This document shows positions 34,425-42,964 of a stretch of 64,000 bases of DNA, piece after piece; the first letter of the stretch is position 1; each line of letters starts with the position of its first letter. Made by a program: the position numbers and the translations under genes. Origin of the DNA: Mogibacterium diversum_A (GTDB lineage: Bacteria > Bacillota > Clostridia > Peptostreptococcales > Anaerovoracaceae); NCBI RefSeq assembly GCF_938028775.1, contig NZ_CALIZG010000021.1, forward strand, positions 1 through 64,000, in the 5' to 3' direction. The notes beneath the pieces were generated by a model. The model ran no database searches. It had not been told where the DNA came from and saw only the letters and a program-made list of their open reading frames with translations.

Positions 34425-36029
34425 TTGAACAGATTAAATGAGAATAAAAAAGTAGTAGATGAAGGGCTTAAGCTGTATCCTAACTTAATTAGGATGCAGT
34501 GTTCTGATGCTGAAGATGCATTAACTAAAGAGATGGAGAAGCTAGATAGGGTTTTAGATTCAATTGATAGATTTGCAATTGATAATTCTAATTCAGGCAA
34601 AGCTATTGATGCGGTAAAAGCACACCTTAACGAATATAAGCTGGTGATTACTGCTCAGAAAAGTGCCTGCGAAGGTGACATCTTTGATTACAGGAAATTT
34701 AAAGAAGATGTAAAATCTGAGATACTGCTTGGCGATGAGATAAATGAGAAGTATAGATATGCGGCCCATATGTATAATGAAAATATGGAACGAGCTGAAA
34801 GTTATATGAAAAAATATCAAGATGGAATATCTCCATGTATGACATTATACTATAACCAATCAAAAGATTATGAGAATCTTGCAATTGTATATAAGAGACA
34901 GGCAGCCGTATGGGAAGAAAAAGGACAGGAACTTACTGAAATTAATGCATTGACCGCAGACCCAATTACCACAAGTAAAGCACTAAAAACTAAGGTTAAA
35001 AGCGGATTGAGTGCCCTAGGGCGTGCATTTGAGGGAAGCACATTCAAAAGCTGTATAGGAAGTGAATGGATTAACGGTATAAATTCCGATATGAAAACTA
35101 TGGCACAAAAGATGGCCATCGGTAATGGTAAATTAGAGGGGAAAAGCGATGCTGAGATAGCACGCATATGCAAAAAGCCTTACGATGATATGACTACTCT
35201 TGAAAAAATGGAGTGGCAAAATATTGAGAATTACATCGTTAATTGCAATATCGATTCCCAGAAGAAGGTGGATTTTATAAATTTGGTTTTGAAGAGCTGT
35301 ACATATAAGAAAGGAAGGCTAGCGAATTCTGCAATCGATGAATATGAATTCAATGATAAAATTCCTAGGATAAATAAAGCACTTTACTCTAATCTTACTG
35401 TTAATTCGCCTGATTCAAAGATACGAAATTCAATAGTCTGGGGGTATTTGCAAAAGACCAGCTCGATTTGTGGAATACCAAGAATTAAGATACGAGATGT
35501 TGGGTATGACGAGTATAAGGCAAAGGATTGCATAGATGTAACTGTATATGATAAGCGAACATTTTTTTCACCACAATACTCTAAAGAAAAACTTGAGTAT
35601 ACAATATTTCCATTAAGAAACATTAAACAAGAATCAGGGAGTGCAGATATAGAAAAACACTATAGCACCGCAAAGGGGGATCAGATAGAGAAAAAAATAA
35701 AAATAAACACTGCTGCAACGGCTTTGATGGGTGTGGGAGAACTGCCAGTTAAATATGGAATGACAATTCCATTTAGTATAGTAAGTACCTACTTCGATGA
35801 AAAGGCTAATGCTGAGACACATTATAATACTGCGAGATTTGTTGCAAGTTTATCAAATTTACCTAAGGGCAACTGCAAAGGCATGATTGTAGAAAATCCC
35901 AAATGTTATCCCCATTTAGAATTAATAAGCGATAAAGAACCAGATAGTGTTGTAAAATCCATAACGGGAAAGTTAAGTGATGGAATAGAAATAGTTGAAA
36001 AAGGAGTGAAACTGGTTGATGAAGATTAG
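34425..36029 (+). CDS. Probable type VII effector with LXG-like N-terminus
   Basis: 534 residues from a TTG at 34425 (GGAGG ends 6 nt upstream); a GTG at 34422 is the alternative. The first 190 residues are helical, and 'NSGKAIDAVKAHLNEYKLVI' near 65 resembles the core of LXG domains that target toxins to the type VII machine. The middle and C-terminal half show no toxin family I recognise; two segments around 400-450 are hydrophobic enough to meet a membrane. It is homologous to the broken gene at 39040: both share 'NSD..K...GKL', 'MT..EK' in the same order. Position directly after essC and before possible immunity genes supports an effector role. A/T-rich. Confidence 0.6.
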   Translation: MNRLNENKKVVDEGLKLYPNLIRMQCSDAEDALTKEMEKLDRVLDSIDRFAIDNSNSGKAIDAVKAHLNEYKLVITAQKSACEGDIFDYRKFKEDVKSEILLGDEINEKYRYAAHMYNENMERAESYMKKYQDGISPCMTLYYNQSKDYENLAIVYKRQAAVWEEKGQELTEINALTADPITTSKALKTKVKSGLSALGRAFEGSTFKSCIGSEWINGINSDMKTMAQKMAIGNGKLEGKSDAEIARICKKPYDDMTTLEKMEWQNIENYIVNCNIDSQKKVDFINLVLKSCTYKKGRLANSAIDEYEFNDKIPRINKALYSNLTVNSPDSKIRNSIVWGYLQKTSSICGIPRIKIRDVGYDEYKAKDCIDVTVYDKRTFFSPQYSKEKLEYTIFPLRNIKQESGSADIEKHYSTAKGDQIEKKIKINTAATALMGVGELPVKYGMTIPFSIVSTYFDEKANAETHYNTARFVASLSNLPKGNCKGMIVENPKCYPHLELISDKEPDSVVKSITGKLSDGIEIVEKGVKLVDED

Positions 36030-37137
36030 AATTAGAAAAAAAATTATACATATGTCGAGTCTGGCAGTGGTCACAATAGCCATAATGGCAATCATAGCTT
36101 CAACATGGATTTCATTGGATAACTATGTACCCCAAAAACTGGGGAATAGCGTAAGCGCCGCTCTGAATAATCGATATGGCAGCTCGTGTTCTATTGTAGA
36201 AAATGATAAATATATCTTCTATGTGAATCGCGTAAAAGATTCGTTCCCTTTGATCCGCATAGATAAAAATAGCGGCGAAAAGAAGCTGCTAAAAAAAGAT
36301 ATTGGGGACGAGTATGGTTCGGCACTATTCATATATAAAAACACACTCATCTACACTAAATCAAAAGATTTGGGATATTCAAACAGTTATTATGATATCT
36401 ATAGCTGTGATTTCGATGGTAAAAAAGAAAAGTTAATAAAAAAGGAATCACCAGTTCCTCATATGGTTATTGATGACTATATATACATACCTAACCTCGA
36501 TAATGCATTGACTAGACTTTCGCTTATAAACGGTCGAAAAAGAACTCTTAATAAGGAGGAGTGCAATAATTTTGCAGGGGTTGATAAAAAAGGCAAGACT
36601 CTTTATTTTGAAACAGGTGCTTTAAAAATGGTAAAAGTAAAAATAAATAAAAGAAGAGCAAGCCTTTGGATAAAGAGTCCAACTGAAGCAATAGGTTTTG
36701 GAAGTATAAATGGAGAAGGGAAAAAAGCAAGCAAGATTTTAGGAATAGCAAATGGGAGCATATGGTTACGCGGACTAGATGTGGATTCAATATATGAAGT
36801 AGAAGAAATAAGGGGGGAATATAGGACCAAAAATGTATTCAAAAAAACAGGCAGCACTTTAATAGATAATTCTGTCATGGAAAAAGATAAAATCTACTAT
36901 GTTTCTCCTGATAAAACTAAGCTTATTATGTTTGATATTAATACAGGAGAAGATAGAGAAATATACACAACCCCAAATAAAAATATTAAGATATTGGCTG
37001 CAATAGGGGATAATATTCTTATTTCGGAGTGGGTAAAAGACAATGAACATGTTAACTACTATGACGCTGTGAATGATAAATCAGCAAAAAATTACTACAT
37101 CAATAACTCCGGCAAGGTTTTATACGAGCTAGATTAA
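36019..37137 (+). CDS. Membrane-anchored beta-propeller protein, copy 1
   Basis: 372 residues from the ATG at 36019, overlapping the effector gene by 11 bp; a TTG one codon earlier is also possible. An N-terminal membrane anchor (about 12-33) is followed by repeated blade-like units ('DKYIFYVN', 'NTLIYTKS', 'DDYIYIPN', 'DKIYYVS') as in DUF5050/LRP1-like beta-propeller proteins. It ends 'YYINNSGKVLYELD', as do its paralogues at 37151 and 42953. The propeller should face outside the membrane. Coupling to an effector gene suggests immunity or a surface partner; this is inference. Confidence 0.7.
   Translation: MKIRIRKKIIHMSSLAVVTIAIMAIIASTWISLDNYVPQKLGNSVSAALNNRYGSSCSIVENDKYIFYVNRVKDSFPLIRIDKNSGEKKLLKKDIGDEYGSALFIYKNTLIYTKSKDLGYSNSYYDIYSCDFDGKKEKLIKKESPVPHMVIDDYIYIPNLDNALTRLSLINGRKRTLNKEECNNFAGVDKKGKTLYFETGALKMVKVKINKRRASLWIKSPTEAIGFGSINGEGKKASKILGIANGSIWLRGLDVDSIYEVEEIRGEYRTKNVFKKTGSTLIDNSVMEKDKIYYVSPDKTKLIMFDINTGEDREIYTTPNKNIKILAAIGDNILISEWVKDNEHVNYYDAVNDKSAKNYYINNSGKVLYELD
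36122..36240 (+). repeat. Direct repeat within propeller genes, first copy
   Basis: About 120 bp that recur almost unchanged at 37248-37366 and in a more diverged form near 43050-43170. The near-identity at DNA level, including synonymous positions, points to recent duplication or conversion. Confidence 0.75.
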
Positions 37138-37150
37138 CAAAGGTAAAAGA

Positions 37151-38275
37151 ATGGTAAAAACTAAAAAGTTATTAAAAATAGCAGTATTAGTGCTTCCTGT
37201 TGTAGCAGTAAGTACAATCATTTTAGCTGTTTGGATTTCACGCGACAACTATGTACCCCAAAAGCTGGGGAATAGCGTAAGCGCCGCTCTGAATAATCGA
37301 TATGGCAGCTCGTGTTCTATTGTAGAAAATGATAAGTATATCTTCTATGTGAACTGCGTAAAGGATTCATTCCCCTTGGTGCGTATAGATAAAAATAGCG
37401 GCGAAAAGAAACTACTTAAAAAAAATATTGGAGATAGCGATGGGTCAGCATTATTTATATACAAAAACACACTTATCTACACTAAATCAAAAGATTTGGG
37501 ATATTCAAACAGGTATTATGATATCTACAGATGCGATTTCGATGGGAAAAATGAAAAGTTAATAAAAAAGGAATCACCAGTTCCTCATATGGTTATTGAT
37601 GACTACATATATGTACCTAATCGTGATAATGCTTTGACTAGAATCTCGCTTATAAATGGTCAAAAAAGAACTCTTAATAATAAAGAATGCAATAATTTCG
37701 TAGGGATTGATGAAAAAAGCAAGGCTTTATGTTTCGACACTGATTATCTAATGCTGGTAGAAGTAAAAATAAATAATAGAAGAGCAAATCTTGGAATAAG
37801 GAATTCCACCGAATTAATGCGCATAGGTTCTTGGAAGGGAGAAGCAAAGCACGGATTTGGAATTCTAGGGGTATCAAATGGGGCTATATGGTTTTCTGGA
37901 AAAAACAAAGACGAAGAACATGTATTGTGCAAAGCAGAAAAGGTAAACGGAAAGTGGCAGACGAAGATCATGAGTGGAAAAATTAAAGAGCTCATATTCG
38001 ATCATAGTGCTGCAATGGAGAAAGACAAGATATACTACTTGTCTGATGATGAGACCAAAATTTGTATGTATGATATAAAGACTGGTGAAACTCAAAATAT
38101 ATATGAAAGACCAGATAGAAAGATAAAGATATTGGCTGCAATAGGTGATAATATTCTTATTTCAGAGTGGAATGAAGACGATAAACACGTGAACTACAGT
38201 AGTGCTGTTGATGACAAAGCAGTAAGACAATACTACATCAACAACTCTGGCAAGGTTTTATACGAGCTAGATTAA
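37151..38275 (+). CDS. Membrane-anchored beta-propeller protein, copy 2
   Basis: 374 residues with the same plan as copy 1: anchor at about 9-28, then a propeller. The DNA coding for residues about 32-75 is almost identical to copy 1 (bases 37248-37366 against 36122-36240), while later blades diverge. This shows recent duplication or gene conversion. Starts 13 nt after copy 1 and is followed 12 nt later by an LXG-partner-type gene. Confidence 0.7.
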   Translation: MVKTKKLLKIAVLVLPVVAVSTIILAVWISRDNYVPQKLGNSVSAALNNRYGSSCSIVENDKYIFYVNCVKDSFPLVRIDKNSGEKKLLKKNIGDSDGSALFIYKNTLIYTKSKDLGYSNRYYDIYRCDFDGKNEKLIKKESPVPHMVIDDYIYVPNRDNALTRISLINGQKRTLNNKECNNFVGIDEKSKALCFDTDYLMLVEVKINNRRANLGIRNSTELMRIGSWKGEAKHGFGILGVSNGAIWFSGKNKDEEHVLCKAEKVNGKWQTKIMSGKIKELIFDHSAAMEKDKIYYLSDDETKICMYDIKTGETQNIYERPDRKIKILAAIGDNILISEWNEDDKHVNYSSAVDDKAVRQYYINNSGKVLYELD

Positions 38276-38436
38276 TGGAGGCTTAAAATGAGTGAAGAAA
38301 TTAAAATAAAAGAAGCAACTCTTAATAGCGTGGCGTCATCAATAATGAATATTACACAGGGTATAGGGTCAGAATCCATATCAAACCTTGATAATATGAG
38401 CACAATAGATGGTAACAAGGCTAGCATCAATTCTTA
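38227..38436 (+). repeat. Long direct repeat, left copy (see 44032)
   Basis: The last ~50 bp of the propeller gene plus the first ~155 bp of the small partner gene recur at 44032-44240 with about 94% identity by eye. The pair brackets 5.6 kb holding the broken effector, the repeat lipoproteins and the third propeller. Confidence 0.85.
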
Positions 38437-38572
38437 CGATGAGATAAAGGAAAGCTTGAAAAATATCGGTAGTGCAATGCTATCTACTTCTCGCAACATA
38501 AGCGCTGTTGGATATTCATTTAAAGGGTATGATGCAGCTGCAAGTAATGTGTTTAAAAACAGGAAGAACTAG
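38288..38572 (+). CDS. Small helical type VII partner (TIGR04197/DUF3130-like)
   Basis: 94 residues. 'IKIKEATLNSVASSI', 'MSTIDGNKASINSYDEIKESL' and 'AVGYSFKGYDAAASN' match the pattern of the TIGR04197/DUF3130 small proteins encoded just upstream of LXG toxins, which pair with the LXG domain as export partners. TGGAGG precedes the start. A truncated second copy lies at 44090. Confidence 0.75.
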   Translation: MSEEIKIKEATLNSVASSIMNITQGIGSESISNLDNMSTIDGNKASINSYDEIKESLKNIGSAMLSTSRNISAVGYSFKGYDAAASNVFKNRKN

Positions 38573-38603
38573 GCATATTGATAGAAGAACACTGGAGGAT
38601 ATA

Positions 38604-38945
38604 ATGCCCGATTTTAAGAAGATGAATGAGAACGAGATACGTTCATATATCCGAGAGTCAGAAAGCGACATTGAAGAGATAGAACATAATTATCGTCAAG
38701 AAATAGAATACGAATCAGAGCAGGAAGCACAAATAGAGAGAGAATATTTCCAGTTACAAGCTTTGTTAGATTCTGCAAATGGTGATTCTAGATTGCAGGG
38801 GATTCTGTGCGAAGGACTTGATGTGATATCGAACATAAGACAACGACGATTTGAGCTCATGGATGATCTTTATAATGACAAACAGCGTAAAATTAGGGAG
38901 TCAGAAGAGAACATTCAGGAGGCTAGAAAGCAGATATATAGCTAA
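38604..38945 (+). CDS. Small coiled-coil protein of the effector module
   Basis: 113 residues from the ATG at 38604 (GGAGG five nt upstream); an earlier in-frame start lies inside the preceding gene. It is almost entirely charged helix ('IRESESDIEEIEHNYRQEIEYESEQEAQIEREYFQLQALL'). Position between the TIGR04197-like gene and an effector matches the second LXG-associated helical protein (DUF3958/DUF5082-like) of other type VII modules. The family cannot be fixed from sequence. Confidence 0.65.
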   Translation: MPDFKKMNENEIRSYIRESESDIEEIEHNYRQEIEYESEQEAQIEREYFQLQALLDSANGDSRLQGILCEGLDVISNIRQRRFELMDDLYNDKQRKIRESEENIQEARKQIYS

Positions 38946-38968
38946 AAATAATCAATAGAAAGATATAG

Positions 38969-39004
38969 TAGGCATAGTTGCGAATATCAAGCTAACTATG
39001 CCTA
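38969..39004 (+). terminator. Inverted repeat, possible terminator
   Basis: A perfect 11-bp stem TAGGCATAGTT/AACTATGCCTA with a 14-nt loop, 24 nt after the coiled-coil gene. Only a weak T-rich tail follows. Confidence 0.5.
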
Positions 39005-39039
39005 TATTTGCATAAACCTGCGAGCGTTCACAATGATAA

Positions 39040-40392
39040 GATGACTACCAACACAAACAAACTCAATTTGCAACATTGACACCACTTGCGGAACATTGCA
39101 GGATGCAGGTAAACCTCAATTCTGCAGCAAAGGAGCGAGCAGATATAGCTATTACGGCGCTGAACAATAAGATAAAGAAGATTGACGAGATTGAAAGTAA
39201 TACGAACAATCTGTTTTTAGAATCCAAGTCAGCGCTCGCAGAGCTCAATAAGTGCATTTCAGAGCTAGATAAATCTGGAAAAGGTGGATTCACATACGAC
39301 AGCATGCCAGCCTGGGCAGTGGCAATGAACAGTGATCTACTAGACAAGTATACGAAGAGTATGCTATCTAAAGGCAAACTAAATGAGGACTTCGTAAAGA
39401 AGTTTTCCAATCTGACCATAGCAGAGATGACTCCAGTCGAGAAAGTTATATACAATAAGTACGTTGACTTTTTGATTTTTGATGCAAATCCTGAGGATAT
39501 GAATAAAGTTATAAAGCACTAATATAAAAAAACATGGTATGGAAACATGCAATGTAGAAAAAGTGCTTATGAATTAAAAGAACTGCTTGATATTCGAACT
39601 AATATGTACTGTATGACCTCGGCAGAAGGTGTTGATTCTAAAGTTCTTGAAAGATGTACAATATTAAAGATAGCTCTTTCAAGAGATGATACCTTTAAAG
39701 TTGGTAAAATTCACTTATCAAAAGGACATTACAAGTATACATATACAAAGCACACAATGTCATCATTAAACAATGCATCACCACTACCGGTCAAAGAGAC
39801 ATACACAACCTTTCATGTTTTCGAAACACCTTCCATTTGTGCAGATCAAGTATCTCGTGCTAAGGCAGAATATCTAAAAAATCTGTTAAGAAAAGACAAT
39901 TCTGAAACTATAGCAAAGGGAGTAGTATCAGTGATAGAAAGTGGCATAAGCATAGGTATGCCAGAGATGGAAGTTGGCTGGAAAATATCAAATGAGATAC
40001 TTAAAGCGTGTACTAAAAAAATCGCAGATTCATCGAAATATAAAGAGGATTTTGGCATCAACTCTAATGGAATTGCAACTATATCGAATAGCTTTGATTT
40101 AAGAGCATCACTAGCAACAGCAAAGACAAATGAAGGAGATTTAATATATAATCTATATCCAACAAAAGGGACACTAGACAAAATAAATTTCTATAACGAA
40201 GTCTTTAAAAACTACAATAAGAAGGAGATAGATTTAAATTATATATTGGAGAATCCTGAAAAGGTCAATAAAAAACTAACCAATCTTGAGGAAAAGATGA
40301 ACTTAGAACCATATAAGTACAAAGATGAATTTTATAAGAACATAGATGATTTAGAAGATGAATACTATAAATCATTTAGGTTAAATAAATAA
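39040..40392 (+). pseudogene. Decapitated LXG-like effector, interrupted by a stop
   Basis: One frame is open from 39040 to 40392 except for a TAA at 39520-39522. The codons just after the stop (Y-K-K-T-W-Y-G-N, then M at 39547) stay in the same frame. The part before the stop aligns with the middle of the effector at 34425 ('MNSDLLDKY..GKLNEDF..MTPVEKVIYNKY'), but the roughly 140-residue LXG-like front is missing and no ATG with a site opens it. The part after the stop has 281 codons, ending 'YYKSFRLNK'. I read this as an effector that lost its export domain and then gained a nonsense mutation. The second half could still be made from 39547, but it has no ribosome-binding site. Confidence 0.7.
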
Positions 40393-40403
40393 TGGAGGAA
40401 GAA

Positions 40404-41087
40404 ATGGATAGAATGCATTTAAAAATTGAAGCAAGCATTATTGCGTGTGTCATAATGATTCTTCTTTGCAGTTGCAATTTATTTGTTACAGATAAAGATA
40501 AGTTTTATTTGGATAAAGATTTAAACTACACTCTTTCAAGGATAGATATAAAAAAGACAGGACCGGATATAGTAATTCCTGAAAAAGTTGGGGATAGAAC
40601 AGTATGGCGAATATATCTTGCAGACCCATACTATTCCAAAATTGATTCGTTAGATATTAGCAATGTAAAAGAACTCGAATCGTTTACGATAAAACTATTT
40701 GGTATGAACACAGGCACAAAGTTAAAAAAACTTGATTTTAGTAAAAATAAGAAACTAAAGTATATAGATATAAGTAAAACGACATCATTGAAAAAGGTTA
40801 TATTTAATAACAAGTGTGAATACATTTATTTAAAAGGGACATCTATAAAGAGTGTAAACCTAAAGAACTTGAAAGAACTTGAAAGCTTTATATATCGTGA
40901 CGGTCCTCTTGAGGAACTAGACACTTCAAACAATCCTAACCTTGAATCCATAAAGATTGCAGATACTAATATTAAAAGGCTTGATGTGACAAAAAATCCA
41001 AAATTGAAATACATAATTGTTGACGAAGGCACGCAAATAATTGGACCAACCAATGCGCAGATAGAGTATAACAAAAGGGCTGAGTAG
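40404..41087 (+). CDS. Repeat lipoprotein, paralogue A
   Basis: 227 residues from the ATG at 40404, which follows GGAGGAAGAA; an ATG at 40392 lies on the site itself. Signal peptide with lipobox 'LLCSC', then 'NLFVTDKDKFYL', and an LRR-like series ('LKKLDFSKNKKLKYIDIS', 'LEELDTSNNPNLESIKI', 'RLDVTKNPKLKYIIV'). Ends 'GTQIIGPTNAQIEYNKRAE'. It should sit on the outer face of the membrane. Three paralogues here; an immunity role against a type VII toxin is plausible but unproven. Confidence 0.75.
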   Translation: MDRMHLKIEASIIACVIMILLCSCNLFVTDKDKFYLDKDLNYTLSRIDIKKTGPDIVIPEKVGDRTVWRIYLADPYYSKIDSLDISNVKELESFTIKLFGMNTGTKLKKLDFSKNKKLKYIDISKTTSLKKVIFNNKCEYIYLKGTSIKSVNLKNLKELESFIYRDGPLEELDTSNNPNLESIKIADTNIKRLDVTKNPKLKYIIVDEGTQIIGPTNAQIEYNKRAE

Positions 41088-41136
41088 TCTGTGAAGGAGA
41101 CTTTAGGATAAAAATGTTATTTTCCTGGAGGAATAA

Positions 41137-41820
41137 ATGAAAAGAGTGAACTTCAAAGCAATATATGTCACAGTCAGTTGCTTTATAATAACACTATTAT
41201 GCAGTTGCAGCCTATTCGTTACAGATAAAGATAAATTCTATATAGATGAAAATTTAAACTACAGTCTTTCTCGGATAGATATAGAGAAGGCAGGAAAAGA
41301 TATAGTAATACCTGCAAAGGTTGGTGATACAACTGTGAGGAGAATATATCTTGCAGACCCATACTATTCCAAAATTGATTCACTAGATGTCAGTCATGTT
41401 GAATATTTAGAATCATTTAAATTAGTGTTATATGCAGAGAATAATAAGTCTAAATTAAAGAAGCTTGATTTTAGTAAAAATAAGAAACTTAGATTTGTAG
41501 CGATAAGTGAGACTAAAGCGTTAGAAGAGGTTGTATTTAATAATAATTGCAAATCAATTCATCTAGATGGAACTTCTGTAAAGAAAGTCAACCTACAGTC
41601 ACTGAAAAAGCTAGGAAATTTTGTATACCGCGACGGACCACTTGAGGAACTAGATGTTTCAAATAATCCATATCTTGAACAAATATGGATTGAAAATGCT
41701 AATATTAAAGTTTTGGATGTGTCAAAAAATCCAAAACTGAAAAATATAATCGTTGATGAAGGGACTCAAATAATTGGACCAACGAATGCACATATAAATT
41801 ATAACAAAAGGACTGAATAA
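41137..41820 (+). CDS. Repeat lipoprotein, paralogue B
   Basis: 227 residues, lipobox 'LLCSC', same leucine-rich plan as paralogue A with roughly 65-70% identical residues by eye. 'VDEGTQIIGPTNA' near the end is kept, while the middle ('KLVLYAENNKSKLKK') differs. TGGAGGA lies upstream of the ATG. Confidence 0.75.
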   Translation: MKRVNFKAIYVTVSCFIITLLCSCSLFVTDKDKFYIDENLNYSLSRIDIEKAGKDIVIPAKVGDTTVRRIYLADPYYSKIDSLDVSHVEYLESFKLVLYAENNKSKLKKLDFSKNKKLRFVAISETKALEEVVFNNNCKSIHLDGTSVKKVNLQSLKKLGNFVYRDGPLEELDVSNNPYLEQIWIENANIKVLDVSKNPKLKNIIVDEGTQIIGPTNAHINYNKRTE

Positions 41821-41824
41821 TCCG

Positions 41825-42046
41825 ATGGCATTAAAGTTGTTAAAGCAAAGATTTTACTTTCATGTCGACGAAGACCAAAGTAATCACTCTTATGTAGTAC
41901 AGGCGTTATGTTCGAAAGAATTGGTATAAGGATATAGGCATAGCCCATGGAAGCTCATCAGTTATGCTCCAAGTTATACAAATGCGATAGCATTTGCAAT
42001 GCTAATAGGATTATTTATGAGAAGTGGAGAGTTTGAAATAAGGTGA
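41825..42046 (+). pseudogene. Remnant of a small protein with an in-frame stop
   Basis: One frame reads from an ATG at 41825 to a TGA at 42044-42046 with a single internal TAA near 41930. The second half ends with a membrane-like 'NAIAFAMLIGLFMRSGEFEIR'. No ribosome-binding site precedes it. The protein-like sequence on both sides of the stop in one frame suggests decay of a gene from a former module; the family is not recognised. Confidence 0.45.
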
Positions 42047-42051
42047 AAAAA

Positions 42052-42735
42052 ATGAGAAAAGTGAGTTTTAGGGTAATATGTGTCACAGTCAGCTGTTTGA
42101 TAATAACACTATTATGCGGCTGCAACTTATTCGTTACAGATAAAGATAAGTTTTACCTAAACAAAAATTTAGATTATGATCTTACATGGATCAATTTAGA
42201 AAAGGCAGGGACGGATATCATAATTCCTATAAAGGTGGGAGATAAAGAAATACGTGAAATATATCTAGCTGACCCATACTTTACATGGATTGATTCACTA
42301 GATGTCAGTAGAGTTAAAGAATTACGATCATTTCATTTAGAACTGTTCACCGATGAAAAGAAATCTAAATTAAGGAAACTTGACTTTAGTAAAAACAAGG
42401 AGTTGAGGGATATATTTATAAGCAAGACTAATGCTTTGAAAGAGGTTTCATTTAGTAATAATTGTAAATCGATTCATTTATCTGGTACTTCTGTAAAGAA
42501 AGTTAATCTAAGATCGTTAAAAAGGCTTAAATATTTTACATTTTACGATGGCCCTCTTGAGGAACTAGATATTTCAAAGAATCCACATCTTAAAGAGATA
42601 AGTGTTAAAAATGCTAATATTAAAGTGTTGGATGTATCAAAAAATCCAAAACTCGAAAATATAACCGTTGATGAAGGCACTCAAATAATCGGTCCAACAA
42701 ATGCACGTATAGAATATAACAAAAGAACTGAATAG
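42052..42735 (+). CDS. Repeat lipoprotein, paralogue C
   Basis: 227 residues from the ATG at 42052 with AAGGTG six nt upstream; a GTG at 42043 is an alternative. Lipobox 'LLCGC', then the same 'NLFVTDKDKFYL' and leucine-rich units. The most diverged of the three in the middle ('FTWIDSLDVSRVKELRSFHLELF'). Confidence 0.75.
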   Translation: MRKVSFRVICVTVSCLIITLLCGCNLFVTDKDKFYLNKNLDYDLTWINLEKAGTDIIIPIKVGDKEIREIYLADPYFTWIDSLDVSRVKELRSFHLELFTDEKKSKLRKLDFSKNKELRDIFISKTNALKEVSFSNNCKSIHLSGTSVKKVNLRSLKRLKYFTFYDGPLEELDISKNPHLKEISVKNANIKVLDVSKNPKLENITVDEGTQIIGPTNARIEYNKRTE

Positions 42736-42813
42736 TCTTTGAATGGGGATTTTTAAAGGTATGATGTATATACAGAAAAGGATATCATAGTATAAAAGAA
42801 ATACGGAGTGTAG

Positions 42814-42964
42814 TATAGTGCATTGGGGGATAACCTTACTATCAATGATTGGGCGTTTGATGTAAAGGGAGAGATATTTTACAAAAATAAGCACTATTAC
42901 ATCAATAACATCGGTAAGGTTTCTCATAACTATATCAATAAAGGTAGGAGAAATGATAAAAACT
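42814..42964 (+). pseudogene. C-terminal remnant of a fourth beta-propeller gene
   Basis: A frame without an ATG reads 'ALGDNLTINDWAFD..' then 'YYINNIGKVSHNY', which aligns with the end of the three intact propellers ('AIGDNILISEWNEDD..YYINNSGKVLYELD'). A stop lies just upstream at 42811. Only about 40 codons survive, directly in front of the third intact propeller gene. Confidence 0.6.
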
